DNA of 64,000 nucleotides from Bacillus salipaludis (GCF_004358205.1 NZ_SMYO01000002.1:496001-560000); one strand, 5' to 3'. Positions 25,898 through 33,983 are shown, counted from the stretch's first letter. The notes: generated by a model from the sequence alone, not told the origin. Program-made: numbers and translations.

Positions 25898-27643
25898 TTA
25901 ATGTAGGATTTTTCCACGCTGTTTCTCTACTTGTTTTTCATGTGCGCGTGTATGGGCACGATCACGATCTTCCTCTACTTCATTCGATCGCCGCTTGCCG
26001 TGTGGAACAGCTGCTTTTGATACTTCCTTCAGTCCGTTTTGGTCTTTTTCAAAGACGAAGGAAGCTCTAGTCGTAATGTCTGCCCCCTGGGAAGATACGT
26101 ATGGAACCACGCGGTAATCTGCTTGCCATTTCTCCGGTGTTACCTTACAGCGTACATACCCTCGAAAATCATTGAAAAATTGAATATGCGGATTGAGGCC
26201 CAAGATTTTATCCGTATCGGCTCGTTTATCCGATCCATCACCACCAGAGGTAATCGAAGTTCCAACAAATTCAGCTCCAATGATCTTCGAGTTCGGATCA
26301 TCAAAATTGGTCAATAGGTTGGAAGCCCAGTTTGCATGAACATCTCCACTTAAAATGATTAAGTTGTCGATGTTTCTGTTTTTTGCAAAATCTAGCAGGT
26401 GCTGGCGTGCAGCCGGATAACCATCCCAGGCATCCATACTGAATTTTGGTGAAGCAGCGGTGCCGTAATTCCGCTGTGCAAAGAAGATTTGCTGTGCCAT
26501 CACATTCCATACCGATTTTGAGTGTTCCAGGTTGTCGAGAAGCCATTTTTCTTGTTCCATGCCCATTAAAGTACGGTTTGGATCAAGAGACTCAGCTGTC
26601 TGCGGACTGCTTTTATCTCCATTTGCCTGGTCATCCCGGTATTGGCGGGTATCGAGGACAAAGAAATTGGCCAAATTCCCATATTGGAAGCTGCGATATA
26701 ATTGCATGTTACCGCCAAGCATGGTGGATTTGCGCAGCGGCATGTTTTCATAATAGGCTTGATACGCAGCTGCACGTCGTTTGATAAACTCCTCAACAGA
26801 TTGTCCCTTTTCTGGAATGACATTTGCATAGTTATTTTCCACTTCATGATCATCCCAGGTTACAATCCAAGGGAAGGCGGCATGGGCAGCTTTTAGGTTT
26901 GCATCACTGCGATACTGGGCGTAACGATTTCGATAATCTTGAAGAGTGATAATTTCTTGACCAATATGCGTCCGGACGTTTCCGTTCGCTGCAACATATT
27001 CGTTTGCTCCGTATTCATAGATGTAATCCCCAAGGTGAAATACCACATCGAGATCTTCTTTCGCCAGATGCTGATAAGCGGTATAGTAACCATGTTCATA
27101 TTGCTGACAGGATACAAAGGCAAATTTTAGATTGGAGACATTAGAACCTGCCTTTGGCAGTGTTTTTGTTCTTCCTACTGGACTGATTTCGTTTCCGCTT
27201 TTGAAACGGTAATAGTAAAGATGATTGGCTTTTAACCCGCTTACTTCAACATGGACGGTATGTCCGAGTTGAGGGGAGGCAATCTCCGTTCCTTTTTGGA
27301 CGATGTGGCGGAAATGCTCGTCTTGTGCCATTTCCCATTTTACCTCGAATTCGGTGTCGGGCATTCCGCCTCCGTTTAACGGGTCTGGTGCAAGTCTTGT
27401 CCATAATACGACTCCATCAGATAGCGGGTCACCGGATGCAACACCAAGGGTAAAAGGATAATCACTAAACATTGGAGCAGCTTCAACATTCAATCCTCCA
27501 ACTGACTGGGCGAGAGCGAGTCCTAATGATAGTCCTGCAATCTTAGTGGCGCCTTGTAAAAAGCTGCGTCGGTCCAAATTTTTGCTCAGGCTTTCCTCGC
27601 TCCAGTTTTTGATCCATTCATCCAGTGCTCTTTCGTTATTCAT
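25898..27643 (-). CDS. phoD: alkaline phosphatase D, Tat-secreted phosphodiesterase
   Basis: 581 aa. A twin-arginine signal (LDRRSFLQGATKIAGLSLGLALA, residues about 24-46) is followed by the PhoD-type N-terminal domain and a metallophosphatase domain with FVSCQQYEHGYYTAY, HLGDYIYEYG, WDDHEVENNYAN and LSGDVHANW. PhoD hydrolyses teichoic acid and other phosphodiesters outside the cell under phosphate starvation. The C terminus has a lysine/arginine-rich extension. First gene of the phoD-tatA-tatC operon, with Pho boxes upstream. Confidence 0.95.
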   Translation of the reverse strand: MNNERALDEWIKNWSEESLSKNLDRRSFLQGATKIAGLSLGLALAQSVGGLNVEAAPMFSDYPFTLGVASGDPLSDGVVLWTRLAPDPLNGGGMPDTEFEVKWEMAQDEHFRHIVQKGTEIASPQLGHTVHVEVSGLKANHLYYYRFKSGNEISPVGRTKTLPKAGSNVSNLKFAFVSCQQYEHGYYTAYQHLAKEDLDVVFHLGDYIYEYGANEYVAANGNVRTHIGQEIITLQDYRNRYAQYRSDANLKAAHAAFPWIVTWDDHEVENNYANVIPEKGQSVEEFIKRRAAAYQAYYENMPLRKSTMLGGNMQLYRSFQYGNLANFFVLDTRQYRDDQANGDKSSPQTAESLDPNRTLMGMEQEKWLLDNLEHSKSVWNVMAQQIFFAQRNYGTAASPKFSMDAWDGYPAARQHLLDFAKNRNIDNLIILSGDVHANWASNLLTNFDDPNSKIIGAEFVGTSITSGGDGSDKRADTDKILGLNPHIQFFNDFRGYVRCKVTPEKWQADYRVVPYVSSQGADITTRASFVFEKDQNGLKEVSKAAVPHGKRRSNEVEEDRDRAHTRAHEKQVEKQRGKILH

Positions 27644-27685
27644 GAAATTACCCCTCTTTTCCCTATATCGTTTTCAATAAATCCT

Positions 27686-27727
27686 ATTATAGTTTGCTAG
27701 TTTTAACTGGATGTTAAGAATTGTAAA
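27686..27727 (-). promoter_or_regulatory. PhoP boxes and -10 of the phoD promoter
   Basis: On the minus strand, TTTACA (27727-27722), TTAACA (27717-27712) and TTAAAA (27706-27701) are spaced 10-11 bp apart, matching the PhoP direct-repeat consensus TT(A/T/C)ACA. A TATAAT at 27691-27686 follows. This is the layout of phosphate-starvation promoters in Bacillus. Confidence 0.8.
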
Positions 27728-28040
27728 TTGCTGTAGTTAGAAAAGAGGGAGTAAAGGCCCGTTTATTTTTTGACTAAGATTTTTACAACTAACGAACTCT
27801 TCTCCTGGTGATGGAGAAGAGAGGAAGTTTACTAGTTCCTATGGCTTATATTTCTTAATCATTTATTAATAAAAGCTTAATAAATGGGAAGTAATTGAGA
27901 ACCGTCCCTGTAGAATTCCCATTTATAGGTCCTTCCCTTCATTATTCTATTAAAAGAGACCGGCTTCACGATATGGCCGGTCTCAACTATATTGATTTGT
28001 TATTGGGATAGTGTCTGTTTTTGTCTGTTTTTATCTTGTT
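27728..28040. other. intergenic hairpins, no gene
   Basis: Contains CTCTTCTCC...GGAGAAGAG (about 27798-27822), half of a GGGACGGTTCT element (about 27900-27915) and GAGACCGGC...GGCCGGTCTC (27956-27985), the last resembling terminators near the DUF2922 loci. No coding sequence is supported. Confidence 0.5.
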
Positions 28041-28157
28041 TTATCGAATTGATTTTTTAAAAGTCGGAAAATGATATAATGATTTTAGTGTCCAAGTTGC
28101 CTCATATGATTAGCAGATATACACAGTTATAATAATTTTTCGAGGTGTGAGTCCATA

Positions 28158-28424
28158 ATGAAACTGGCAGATTTGGAGTTTGCTATAAGCAAGAAAAGAG
28201 AAGAGATGATTAAGGTAGGAATGGATAAAGGATTGGTGTGTCAAGAAACAATCAAGTGTAGCCAAGAGCTCGACCAGCTGCTAAATGATTATAATCATTT
28301 AGTATTAATTGAAACAAAACAAACCAATCCAATGGATGTATACCATGAATTTTTACTGTTTATACAAAAAACACTTTTTAAGTCTGTACGTATAGGTTAC
28401 AGTTCTATTTTTTCTATACTATAA
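28158..28424 (+). CDS. Spo0E-family aspartyl-phosphate phosphatase
   Basis: 88 aa. Residues about 5-50 match the Spo0E family two-helix fold (LEFAISKKREEMIKVGMDKGL, then the signature CSQELDQLLNDYN). These small proteins dephosphorylate Spo0A~P and delay sporulation. The C-terminal extension of about 35 residues is longer than in most members. Start has a GAGGTG site 10 nt upstream; a TATAAT at 28075-28080 may be the -10 but no good -35 was seen at the right distance. A terminator-like stem follows at 28453-28480. Confidence 0.8.
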   Translation: MKLADLEFAISKKREEMIKVGMDKGLVCQETIKCSQELDQLLNDYNHLVLIETKQTNPMDVYHEFLLFIQKTLFKSVRIGYSSIFSIL

Positions 28425-28452
28425 TATGAAAATTATATTTCATTTTGATAGG

Positions 28453-28480
28453 GAGTGGCTAAAAATGTCACTCTTTTTTT
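28453..28480 (+). terminator. probable terminator
   Basis: GAGTGGC and GTCACTC (one mismatch) with a run of seven T, after the Spo0E-like gene. Confidence 0.6.
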
Positions 28481-28564
28481 CTCTATTCCTTATTGTTTTT
28501 TGCATAATGACCATGAGAACATCCCTATAGAAGTGGGTATGATGATAAAGGAAGGAAGTGTAAA

Positions 28565-29275
28565 ATGATGAATTTCGAAACGGTTATGCAAGAACTAGAG
28601 GCGCTTGGCAAGGAACGAATGAAAAAGACGTACATAAGCAATGGTGCACATGAGCCGCTTTTTGGTGTGGCTACAGGTGCAATGAAGCCGATTGCGAAGA
28701 AAATCAAGAAAGATCAGCCTTTGGCAGAGGAGCTTTACGCCACCGGAAACTACGATGCCATGTATTTTGCCGGCATCATTGCGGATCCCATGGCCATGAC
28801 GGAGGAGGATTTTGAGCGTTGGATTGGAGCGGCGTATTTTTATATGCTGTCTGATTATGTTGTTGCCGTAACGTTGGCTGAAACCGATATTGCGCAAGCT
28901 GTTGCCGATAAATGGATTGCCAGCGGGGAGGAGCTTAAAATGTCGGCAGGCTGGAGTTGTTACTGCTGGCTTTTGGGTAATCGCCCGGACAGTGAGTTTA
29001 GTGCAAGCAAGCTTGCCGGAATGCTTGATCTGGTGAAAAATACGATTCAAGATTCTCCAGACCGGACGAAATCGGCGATGAATAATTTTATGTACACCGT
29101 CGGGATATCCTATTTGCCGCTCCATGATAAGGCGGTTGAAACTGCAAAGGCAGTGGGTCCAGTCGAAATCAAGCGTGACAAGAAAAAAAGCAGTATTCTG
29201 CATGCTTCCGAAAATATTCAAAAGGATCTAGACCGAGGGCGGCTTGGCTTCAAACGAAAATATGTTAGGTGTTAA
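28565..29275 (+). CDS. DNA alkylation repair protein (AlkD-like)
   Basis: 236 aa all-helical HEAT-repeat protein of the AlkD/AlkC-like superfamily (PF08713). Recognisable elements are FGVATGAMKPIAKKIKKDQPLAEELYATGNYDAMYFAG and MSAGWSCYCWLLGNRP. Family members excise positively charged alkylated bases, but this subgroup is uncharacterised. Two adjacent ATG codons follow a GGAAGGAAG site. Single-gene unit ended by an inverted element. Confidence 0.85.
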   Translation: MMNFETVMQELEALGKERMKKTYISNGAHEPLFGVATGAMKPIAKKIKKDQPLAEELYATGNYDAMYFAGIIADPMAMTEEDFERWIGAAYFYMLSDYVVAVTLAETDIAQAVADKWIASGEELKMSAGWSCYCWLLGNRPDSEFSASKLAGMLDLVKNTIQDSPDRTKSAMNNFMYTVGISYLPLHDKAVETAKAVGPVEIKRDKKKSSILHASENIQKDLDRGRLGFKRKYVRC

Positions 29276-29279
29276 GTGA

Positions 29280-29338
29280 CCATAGGGACGGTTCTTGCGG
29301 CTTTTTTGGGCCATGAGAACCGTCCCTGTGGCTTTTTT
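29280..29338 (+). terminator. GGGACGGTTCT inverted element at gene end
   Basis: AGGGACGGTTCT (29284-29295) pairs perfectly with AGAACCGTCCCT (29316-29327), followed by GGCTTTTTT. It starts 5 nt after the AlkD-like stop codon and probably terminates it. Confidence 0.65.
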
Positions 29339-29516
29339 CAAGTGTTTAACATCTGATTCTAGTATACATAGAAGAGTTCTTACTCCGTTGTATCATTTAT
29401 CTAACTCTAGTGATAAGAATTTCTAGCATTTCAGACAAACTTATGACGTTTGCCCTAGCAAGAAGTCATATCTATCATACCTTATAGTAAGTCCACTTTT
29501 GAAAGGAGGGACTTAC

Positions 29517-29741
29517 ATGCAATTAAATTATGAAAACGCCCGTCACTTAGAGGGTGAATTGGTTCGTTTTAAGAAAGAAAACGGAGAATGGGCAGTAGGG
29601 AGAGTCGTAGAAGTAAGACGGGATGGATTAGAAATTGTTGAATTCAATCCTTCTTATAAAAATGAAGGGTATGGATATGGATTTTGGGGAGCATGCTTCA
29701 TTCCATTTTGCTGGCCGATATTTCCATTTTGTTGGTTTTAA
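29517..29741 (+). CDS. small aromatic-rich hypothetical protein
   Basis: 74 aa from ATG 29517, which has AAAGGAGGG 7 nt upstream. The N-terminal part is a beta-rich domain (ENARHLEGELVRFKKENGEW, VGRVVEVRRDGLEIVEF) and the tail is Gly/Tyr/Phe/Trp/Cys-rich (YGYGFWGACFIPFCWPIFPF). Such tails occur in spore-coat and surface proteins, so a spore role is a guess. CATAtctaT/CATAC-like sequence at about 29466-29480 could be a sporulation sigma -10. Confidence 0.65.
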   Translation: MQLNYENARHLEGELVRFKKENGEWAVGRVVEVRRDGLEIVEFNPSYKNEGYGYGFWGACFIPFCWPIFPFCWF

Positions 29742-29755
29742 TTTCTACATGAAGG

Positions 29756-29800
29756 TGACCCAAGCGGGCGTTGAATGACAACCCATTTGGGTCAGTTTTT
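29756..29800 (+). terminator. terminator
   Basis: TGACCCA (29756-29762) and TGGGTCA (29788-29794) form a stem with a large internal loop, followed by GTTTTT. Confidence 0.6.
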
Positions 29801-29817
29801 CTGTACGGGGTGGGGAA

Positions 29818-29880
29818 CCACGGGGACGGTTCTGGAGGCTTTTTTAGCCCGAAAAAGGCAAGTAGAACCGTCCCTGTGGA
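29818..29880. repeat. GGGACGGTTCT inverted element
   Basis: GGGACGGTTCT (29823-29833) with AGAACCGTCCC (29864-29874), flanked by CCAC and GTGG. Same family as the element at 29280. Confidence 0.65.
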
Positions 29881-29982
29881 TTTACAACTGTATATCCAGC
29901 TAAAAATAAGGATATTTTAAGGATAAATAGAAACAAATTACTAAAAGAGGCCGGTTTCTCACAAAGAACCCGGCCTCCCTCC

Positions 29983-30203
29983 TTACGAAACAAGCTCATA
30001 ATCTGTTCCATTGCGCTCCACGATTCTTGCTCCCTTTGTCGAAACAAGGTCGCCGCTTCCTGTATAGAAAGCCCCTGAGCTTACGATTTCATCCATCGAT
30101 TGATTCACAACCGCTTCGTCAATCGGTTCCATTGGATTATCAACACAATACGGGCAATTTTACCGGTGGCCGTTACGAATTGTAATTCCAATGATTTAGC
30201 CAA
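29983..30203 (-). pseudogene. frameshifted DUF2922 copy
   Basis: Clearly homologous over its whole length to the intact DUF2922 gene at 7573-7800, including the AKSLELQF start and the GARIVERNGTDYELV end. One base is missing around 30142-30146 (ATCAACACAATACGG against ATCAACGGTAATGCG), shifting the frame; the remaining span of 221 nt is not a multiple of three. The ATG is replaced by a TTG behind GGAGGTG. A GAGGCCGG...CCGGCCTC terminator follows at 29945-29980. No DUF1659 or YvrJ partner is present here. Confidence 0.8.
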
Positions 30204-30253
30204 TTAACTCACCTCCTATCCTTAAAATTAATGCTTACTAGACTAATAAAGTT

Positions 30254-30290
30254 TTTCTCAATCTAGAAAACACTTTTCTCAATTATGAAA
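30254..30290. promoter_or_regulatory. paired enhancer sites upstream of spo0E-like gene
   Basis: TTTCTCAATCTAGAAA (30254-30269) and TTTCTCAATTATGAAA (30275-30290), 21 bp apart and 65-100 bp before a sigma-54 promoter. The second is the exact reverse complement of 32166-32181 upstream of the sigma-54 activator gene. Confidence 0.7.
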
Positions 30291-30354
30291 GGAAATGAGA
30301 CTGACTAGCTTAATACAATCTTTGAAGAACAGTCACTTAACAGAGAATTAAAGA

Positions 30355-30371
30355 TTGGCATGGGAATTGCA
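30355..30371 (+). promoter_or_regulatory. sigma-54 promoter
   Basis: TTGGCATGGGAATTGCA, with correct -24 GG and -12 GC spacing, about 60 nt before the second Spo0E-like gene. Confidence 0.85.
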
Positions 30372-30432
30372 AAATATATATACATTAGCAAAGGAGACTG
30401 ATATCACTGATTGCTTTAAGGAGGAATAAAAA

Positions 30433-30618
30433 ATGGAACTTATGAAATATGTGGAAGAATACAAATATCTAAAAATAGAAATGGAAAAGTCAGGATCAAT
30501 ATATGGCCTGTCTGATCCAAGAACCATTAAATATAGTCAAGATTTAGATATATTAATTAACAAAATGATGAAAATTAGATATCCAGGATTAGCACGGAGA
30601 ATTAAGCGCCTCTCCTAA
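30433..30618 (+). CDS. Spo0E-family aspartyl-phosphate phosphatase under sigma-54 control
   Basis: 61 aa, normal Spo0E length: helix 1 EEYKYLKIEMEKSGSIYGL, then the signature YSQDLDILINKMMK. Predicted to dephosphorylate Spo0A~P. ATG 30433 follows AAGGAGGAAT. The unusual feature is the sigma-54 promoter with paired enhancer sites matching those of the sulfur amino acid regulator, which would make sporulation timing respond to that regulator. A hairpin-free, AT-rich spacer follows. Confidence 0.82.
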   Translation: MELMKYVEEYKYLKIEMEKSGSIYGLSDPRTIKYSQDLDILINKMMKIRYPGLARRIKRLS

Positions 30619-30684
30619 TCGGGCTAGTGGAACGGGTGTTTCGGGCATACGAAATACTTAGAAGCTAGAATAATATTTAGAATC

Positions 30685-30721
30685 CCTCCAATTATAGGAA
30701 AGTATTCTCGATATTGCAAAA
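30685..30721. promoter_or_regulatory. candidate paired enhancer sites upstream of methionine gamma-lyase gene
   Basis: CTCCAATTATAGGAAAG (30685-30701) and TTCTCGATATTGCAAAA (30705-30721) resemble the TTTCTCAATTATGAAA motif, about 20 bp apart and about 110-140 bp upstream of the -24 element. Confidence 0.5.
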
Positions 30722-30826
30722 TTGGTAGGTTCGATCATTACAATGTTTTGCAGTGAACCTTGGCAAAAATGAAAATAACTTGAAAATTTTAAAATGAAAA
30801 CTGCAGATTTTATAAGGTTTACAGAA

Positions 30827-30843
30827 TTGGCATAACTTTTGCA
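30827..30843 (+). promoter_or_regulatory. sigma-54 promoter
   Basis: TTGGCATAACTTTTGCA, correct spacing, about 85 nt before the start of the methionine gamma-lyase-like gene. Confidence 0.85.
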
Positions 30844-30925
30844 TATAAAGACTTGTATACACCGAATAGGAAGAAATAAAAACTGCAACATTTCAGATTA
30901 CAAAAATCAGGAGGCGAAAATACTC

Positions 30926-32083
30926 ATGAACTATACATCAAAACTAGTAAAAGTAAACAAAGATCCAGGGCATGGCTCACACATCTCCCCTGTTTATATG
31001 ACTTCCACATTTGTTTTTGATAATGCAGAGGTAGGAGCACAACGCTTCGCGGGAGCGGATCCAGGATTTATGTATTCACGCCTGGGAAATCCAAATGTAA
31101 GAGAACTGGAGGAGAAGGTAGCAGAATTGGAATTTGGTGAAGGGTGTTTGGCTTTCTCATCTGGAATGGCTGCCATAACTGGCTGCCTTTTGGGTGTTTT
31201 GCAAGCAGGGGATCATGTTGTTGCACACACAGCGTTGTATGGGGCGACGCACGCATTTCTATCTAAAACGGTAAAGAAATTTGGAATTGATGTAACATTT
31301 GTCCCCTTTAAGACAGGGGAAGAGATTGAACCACACATAACAGATAGAACGAAAGTAATCTACTTTGAAACCCCTTCCAATCCTACGCTTTCCTTGGTAG
31401 ATATGAAGAGTGTAGCGGGGCTTGCTAAGCAAAAGGGAATCTTGACGGTTGTTGATAATACATTTTTGTCTCCATACTTACAAAATCCTATTTTATGCGG
31501 CATTGATATTGTTATCCACAGTGCAACAAAATATTTGTCTGGTCATGGATATCTTATTGGCGGACTCGTCATTTCCAGTAAGGAAATCATTGATCCGATG
31601 AGGAAAGAAGTGCAGAAGACGATGGGAGCAAATTTGTCCCCTATGGATGCCTGGCTTCTCTGTCAGGGGATACGTACCTTGCATATTCGCATGGACCGCT
31701 CTCAAGAAAATGCACAGATTTTGGCTGAACGTCTGGAAAAACATGAGGCGATAGAGAAGGTATATTTTCCCGGACTTGCAAGCTTTGAAGATCAACAGAT
31801 CATGGAGAAACAAATGAAAGGTCCCGGAGCAATGATTTCTTTTGTCTTGAAGGGGGGATACGAAACAGGGGTTAAACTTATGAATTCAGTAAAACTGAGT
31901 ACTTTAGCCGTTTCCCTAGGTGATGTAGGTACATTAATTCAACATCCAGCTTCGATGACACATGCCATCATCCCAAAAGAAGAAAGAGAAAAAGCAGGTC
32001 TCGATGATGGACTCGTTCGTTTTTCAGTTGGAATTGAGGATGTAGAGGATATATGGAACGATCTTGAAACAGCATTAGAATAA
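30926..32083 (+). CDS. methionine gamma-lyase-like PLP enzyme
   Basis: 385 aa of the Cys/Met-metabolism PLP family. The SHISPVYMTSTFVFDNAEVGAQRF start, YSRLGNPNVRELEEKVAELE and the SMTHAIIP...GLDDGLVRFSVGIED end are closest to methionine gamma-lyases, which split methionine to methanethiol, ammonia and 2-oxobutanoate. PLP lysine is K202 in SATKYLSGHG. The cysteine found in the best-studied methionine gamma-lyases (LYGCT) is Ala here (LYGAT, A107), so specificity may extend to cystathionine or homocysteine. ATG 30926 has AGGAGG upstream; an earlier reading from 30839 overlaps the -12 promoter element. Own promoter and own terminator. Confidence 0.86.
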   Translation: MNYTSKLVKVNKDPGHGSHISPVYMTSTFVFDNAEVGAQRFAGADPGFMYSRLGNPNVRELEEKVAELEFGEGCLAFSSGMAAITGCLLGVLQAGDHVVAHTALYGATHAFLSKTVKKFGIDVTFVPFKTGEEIEPHITDRTKVIYFETPSNPTLSLVDMKSVAGLAKQKGILTVVDNTFLSPYLQNPILCGIDIVIHSATKYLSGHGYLIGGLVISSKEIIDPMRKEVQKTMGANLSPMDAWLLCQGIRTLHIRMDRSQENAQILAERLEKHEAIEKVYFPGLASFEDQQIMEKQMKGPGAMISFVLKGGYETGVKLMNSVKLSTLAVSLGDVGTLIQHPASMTHAIIPKEEREKAGLDDGLVRFSVGIEDVEDIWNDLETALE

Positions 32084-32142
32084 CAGTACGGCAAAAGGAA
32101 GTGCTCCTCAGTAAGGTCTTTGGTAGGTAAATATCTGAAATT

Positions 32143-32181
32143 TTATCAACCTTGAGAGAATGTATTTTCATAATTGAGAAA
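32143..32181. promoter_or_regulatory. paired enhancer sites upstream of the regulator gene
   Basis: TTTCATAATTGAGAAA (32166-32181) and a weaker copy TTATCAACCTTGAGAGAA (32143-32160) 22 bp upstream. The strong site is the exact inverse of the site before the Spo0E-like gene. Suggests the activator controls its own gene. Confidence 0.65.
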
Positions 32182-32209
32182 TTTAGTATAATAGAAAAAT
32201 AGAAAATTG

Positions 32210-32237
32210 GCAAAACAATGATGTTTTGCTTTTTTTT
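32210..32237 (+). terminator. Rho-independent terminator
   Basis: GCAAAACA (32210-32217), four-base loop, TGTTTTGC (32222-32229), eight T. It separates the lyase gene from the regulator promoter. Confidence 0.85.
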
Positions 32238-32261
32238 ACATAGTTTTTCGGAAATTTATTG

Positions 32262-32278
32262 TTGGCTTGAAAATTGCA
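32262..32278 (+). promoter_or_regulatory. sigma-54 promoter of the regulator gene
   Basis: TTGGCTTGAAAATTGCA; GG and GC spaced correctly, with a CT in place of CA at the third pair of the -24 element. It lies 59 nt before the GTG start of the activator. Confidence 0.75.
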
Positions 32279-32336
32279 TATAGAAATAGTACGTGGAAAA
32301 ATTTAAAAGCACTGGAGCATACGGGAGGTAGAAAAC

Positions 32337-33785
32337 GTGAGAGGTATCACTCAAAATCGGGAATTCATTCAACTATTTTCGGAAAACCTAACAGCGGTAC
32401 TTGGTTTTGATATCACCATCCTTGACCGAAACGGATATCGGGTTAGCGGTACAGGAAGCTATCAACATCAAATTGGCAAACCTGCACCTGATGGCTCCTT
32501 GTTGCGTGCTGTAATGAAGACCGGCAGACCCGATATGACCTATGATGTTATTAAAAATGAATCCCATTGTATGAGCTGTAAATTTTTTAAGGAATGCAAA
32601 GAGACAGCAACCATTGGTTTTCCGATTGTCAAGGGAAGTGAGACATTAGGAGCCATAGGACTCATGGGCTTTTCAATGGAACAAAAAGAAAAGATGATTG
32701 AAAATGCTGAATCACTTAAGGGATTCCTCCAACATCTAAGTCTTGTAGTAGAATCCCAGTTAATATCGCAGAATGAAAGATTCGCATCACAATGCAATTT
32801 ATACGAAGAGACATTAAATACAAATAAAATCATTACCTTTGATAACTTTGTCAGCAAAAACGAGGATATGAAAGAGGTAATCCGTAAAGCCAGGCGGATT
32901 GTAAACAGCACGGCAAACGTTTTAATTAGAGGGGCAACGGGAACGGGGAAAGAGGTATTGGCAAAGGCGATTCATTATGAAGGGAATCGGAAAAACAACC
33001 CTTTTATTGCGGTTAATTGTGCCGCTATACCGGAGAGTTTACTAGAAAGTGAATTGTTTGGCTATTCGGGCGGGGCTTTTACAGGGGCAAACCGGGAAGG
33101 AAAAGCAGGGAAGTTTGAGCTGGCGAATCATGGAACCATCTTTCTTGATGAAATAGGGGATCTACCTCTTTCCCTGCAGCCCAAACTTCTTAGGGTATTA
33201 CAGGAACGAGAGGTTGAAAGAGTAGGAGGAAACAAATCGCTTCCTGTCAATATTCGTGTGATAACGGCAACACACCGCAATTTAGAAGAGATGGTTCAAA
33301 ATGGTACCTTCCGTGAGGATTTATATTATCGAATCAATGTGATTCCGCTAAATACAAAGTCATTGAAGGAGAGGAGGGAAGACATTCCCTTCTTCCTCCA
33401 ATACTTCATTTGTAAGTATTGTTCAATCTTAAACCGTCCGTACATGACGGTGGACCCACAGTTAGAAAAATGGCTAATCCAATATGATTGGCCAGGGAAT
33501 ATTCGGCAGTTAGAAAATATTGTGGAGTATATGGTGAATATGGCGGAATCGGATGTAATTGGTTTTCAAGATCTTCCGGATTATTTGTACCAGATTAAGG
33601 CACCTATTCAGACAGGAGGGTTAAGCTTAGATGAGATGGTTGCCGAATATGAAAAGTCCATTATTCAAAGTTTCTTTATGAGTGGTCATGGCCGAAATGA
33701 CAAAGAAAAAGTAGCCGATGAATTGAAAATTAGTTTATCGACACTTTATCGTAAGCTAGAACGATATCATCTAAAAGTTTTCTAA
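32337..33785 (+). CDS. sigma-54-dependent activator with Cys-containing sensor domain
   Basis: 482 aa, GTG start behind GGGAGGTAG. N-terminal sensor (about 1-140) resembles the diacid/PAS-GAF-like domains of CdaR/RocR-type regulators and carries a C-x2-C-x5-C motif (Cys78, 81, 87), which could bind metal, an Fe-S cluster or sense thiols. AAA+ domain has GATGTGKE (199-206) and the sigma-54 contact GAFTGA (246-251). A Fis-type helix-turn-helix ends the protein (about 455-480). There is no receiver domain, so it responds to a ligand directly. Position and promoter motifs point to it as regulator of the surrounding sulfur amino acid genes. Confidence 0.9.
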   Translation: MRGITQNREFIQLFSENLTAVLGFDITILDRNGYRVSGTGSYQHQIGKPAPDGSLLRAVMKTGRPDMTYDVIKNESHCMSCKFFKECKETATIGFPIVKGSETLGAIGLMGFSMEQKEKMIENAESLKGFLQHLSLVVESQLISQNERFASQCNLYEETLNTNKIITFDNFVSKNEDMKEVIRKARRIVNSTANVLIRGATGTGKEVLAKAIHYEGNRKNNPFIAVNCAAIPESLLESELFGYSGGAFTGANREGKAGKFELANHGTIFLDEIGDLPLSLQPKLLRVLQEREVERVGGNKSLPVNIRVITATHRNLEEMVQNGTFREDLYYRINVIPLNTKSLKERREDIPFFLQYFICKYCSILNRPYMTVDPQLEKWLIQYDWPGNIRQLENIVEYMVNMAESDVIGFQDLPDYLYQIKAPIQTGGLSLDEMVAEYEKSIIQSFFMSGHGRNDKEKVADELKISLSTLYRKLERYHLKVF

Positions 33786-33793
33786 CTTTTCCC

Positions 33794-33825
33794 TGAGATT
33801 GCAATTTCATTTGCAATCTTTTTAC
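33794..33825 (+). terminator. terminator after the activator gene
   Basis: AGATTGCAA and TTGCAATCT separated by a short loop, followed by TTTTT. Nearly the same sequence ends the cystine ABC operon at 43214-43246. Confidence 0.75.
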
Positions 33826-33839
33826 TTTAAGGAAAAATA

Positions 33840-33880
33840 TTTTTGAATAATTAATAAAATATTTTTCAAATTTGGGAATA
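33840..33880. promoter_or_regulatory. paired enhancer sites (promoter copy 1 of 3)
   Basis: TTTTTGAATAATTAATAAAA (33840-33859) and TTTTTCAAATTTGGGAAT (33862-33879), about 20 bp apart, some 105-145 bp before the -24 element. The whole 165-nt region is repeated before the cystine and sulfide operons. Confidence 0.65.
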
Positions 33881-33983
33881 GAAGAGCAGTACTGAATGGT
33901 CATGTTTCGCTATAATCATCGCGGAAATGATAATTTCATCTCCTTTTTGCAAGCAGGAATGTTGAATTAACAAGGATTTTATT

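Noticed and set aside
28049..28080. SigA promoter TTGATT / TATAAT before the Spo0E-like gene
   Set aside because: The spacing is 20 nt, too long for a normal SigA promoter; only the TATAAT is kept as a candidate.
28595..29221. 208-codon minus-strand frame
   Set aside because: Shadow of the AlkD-like gene on the other strand.
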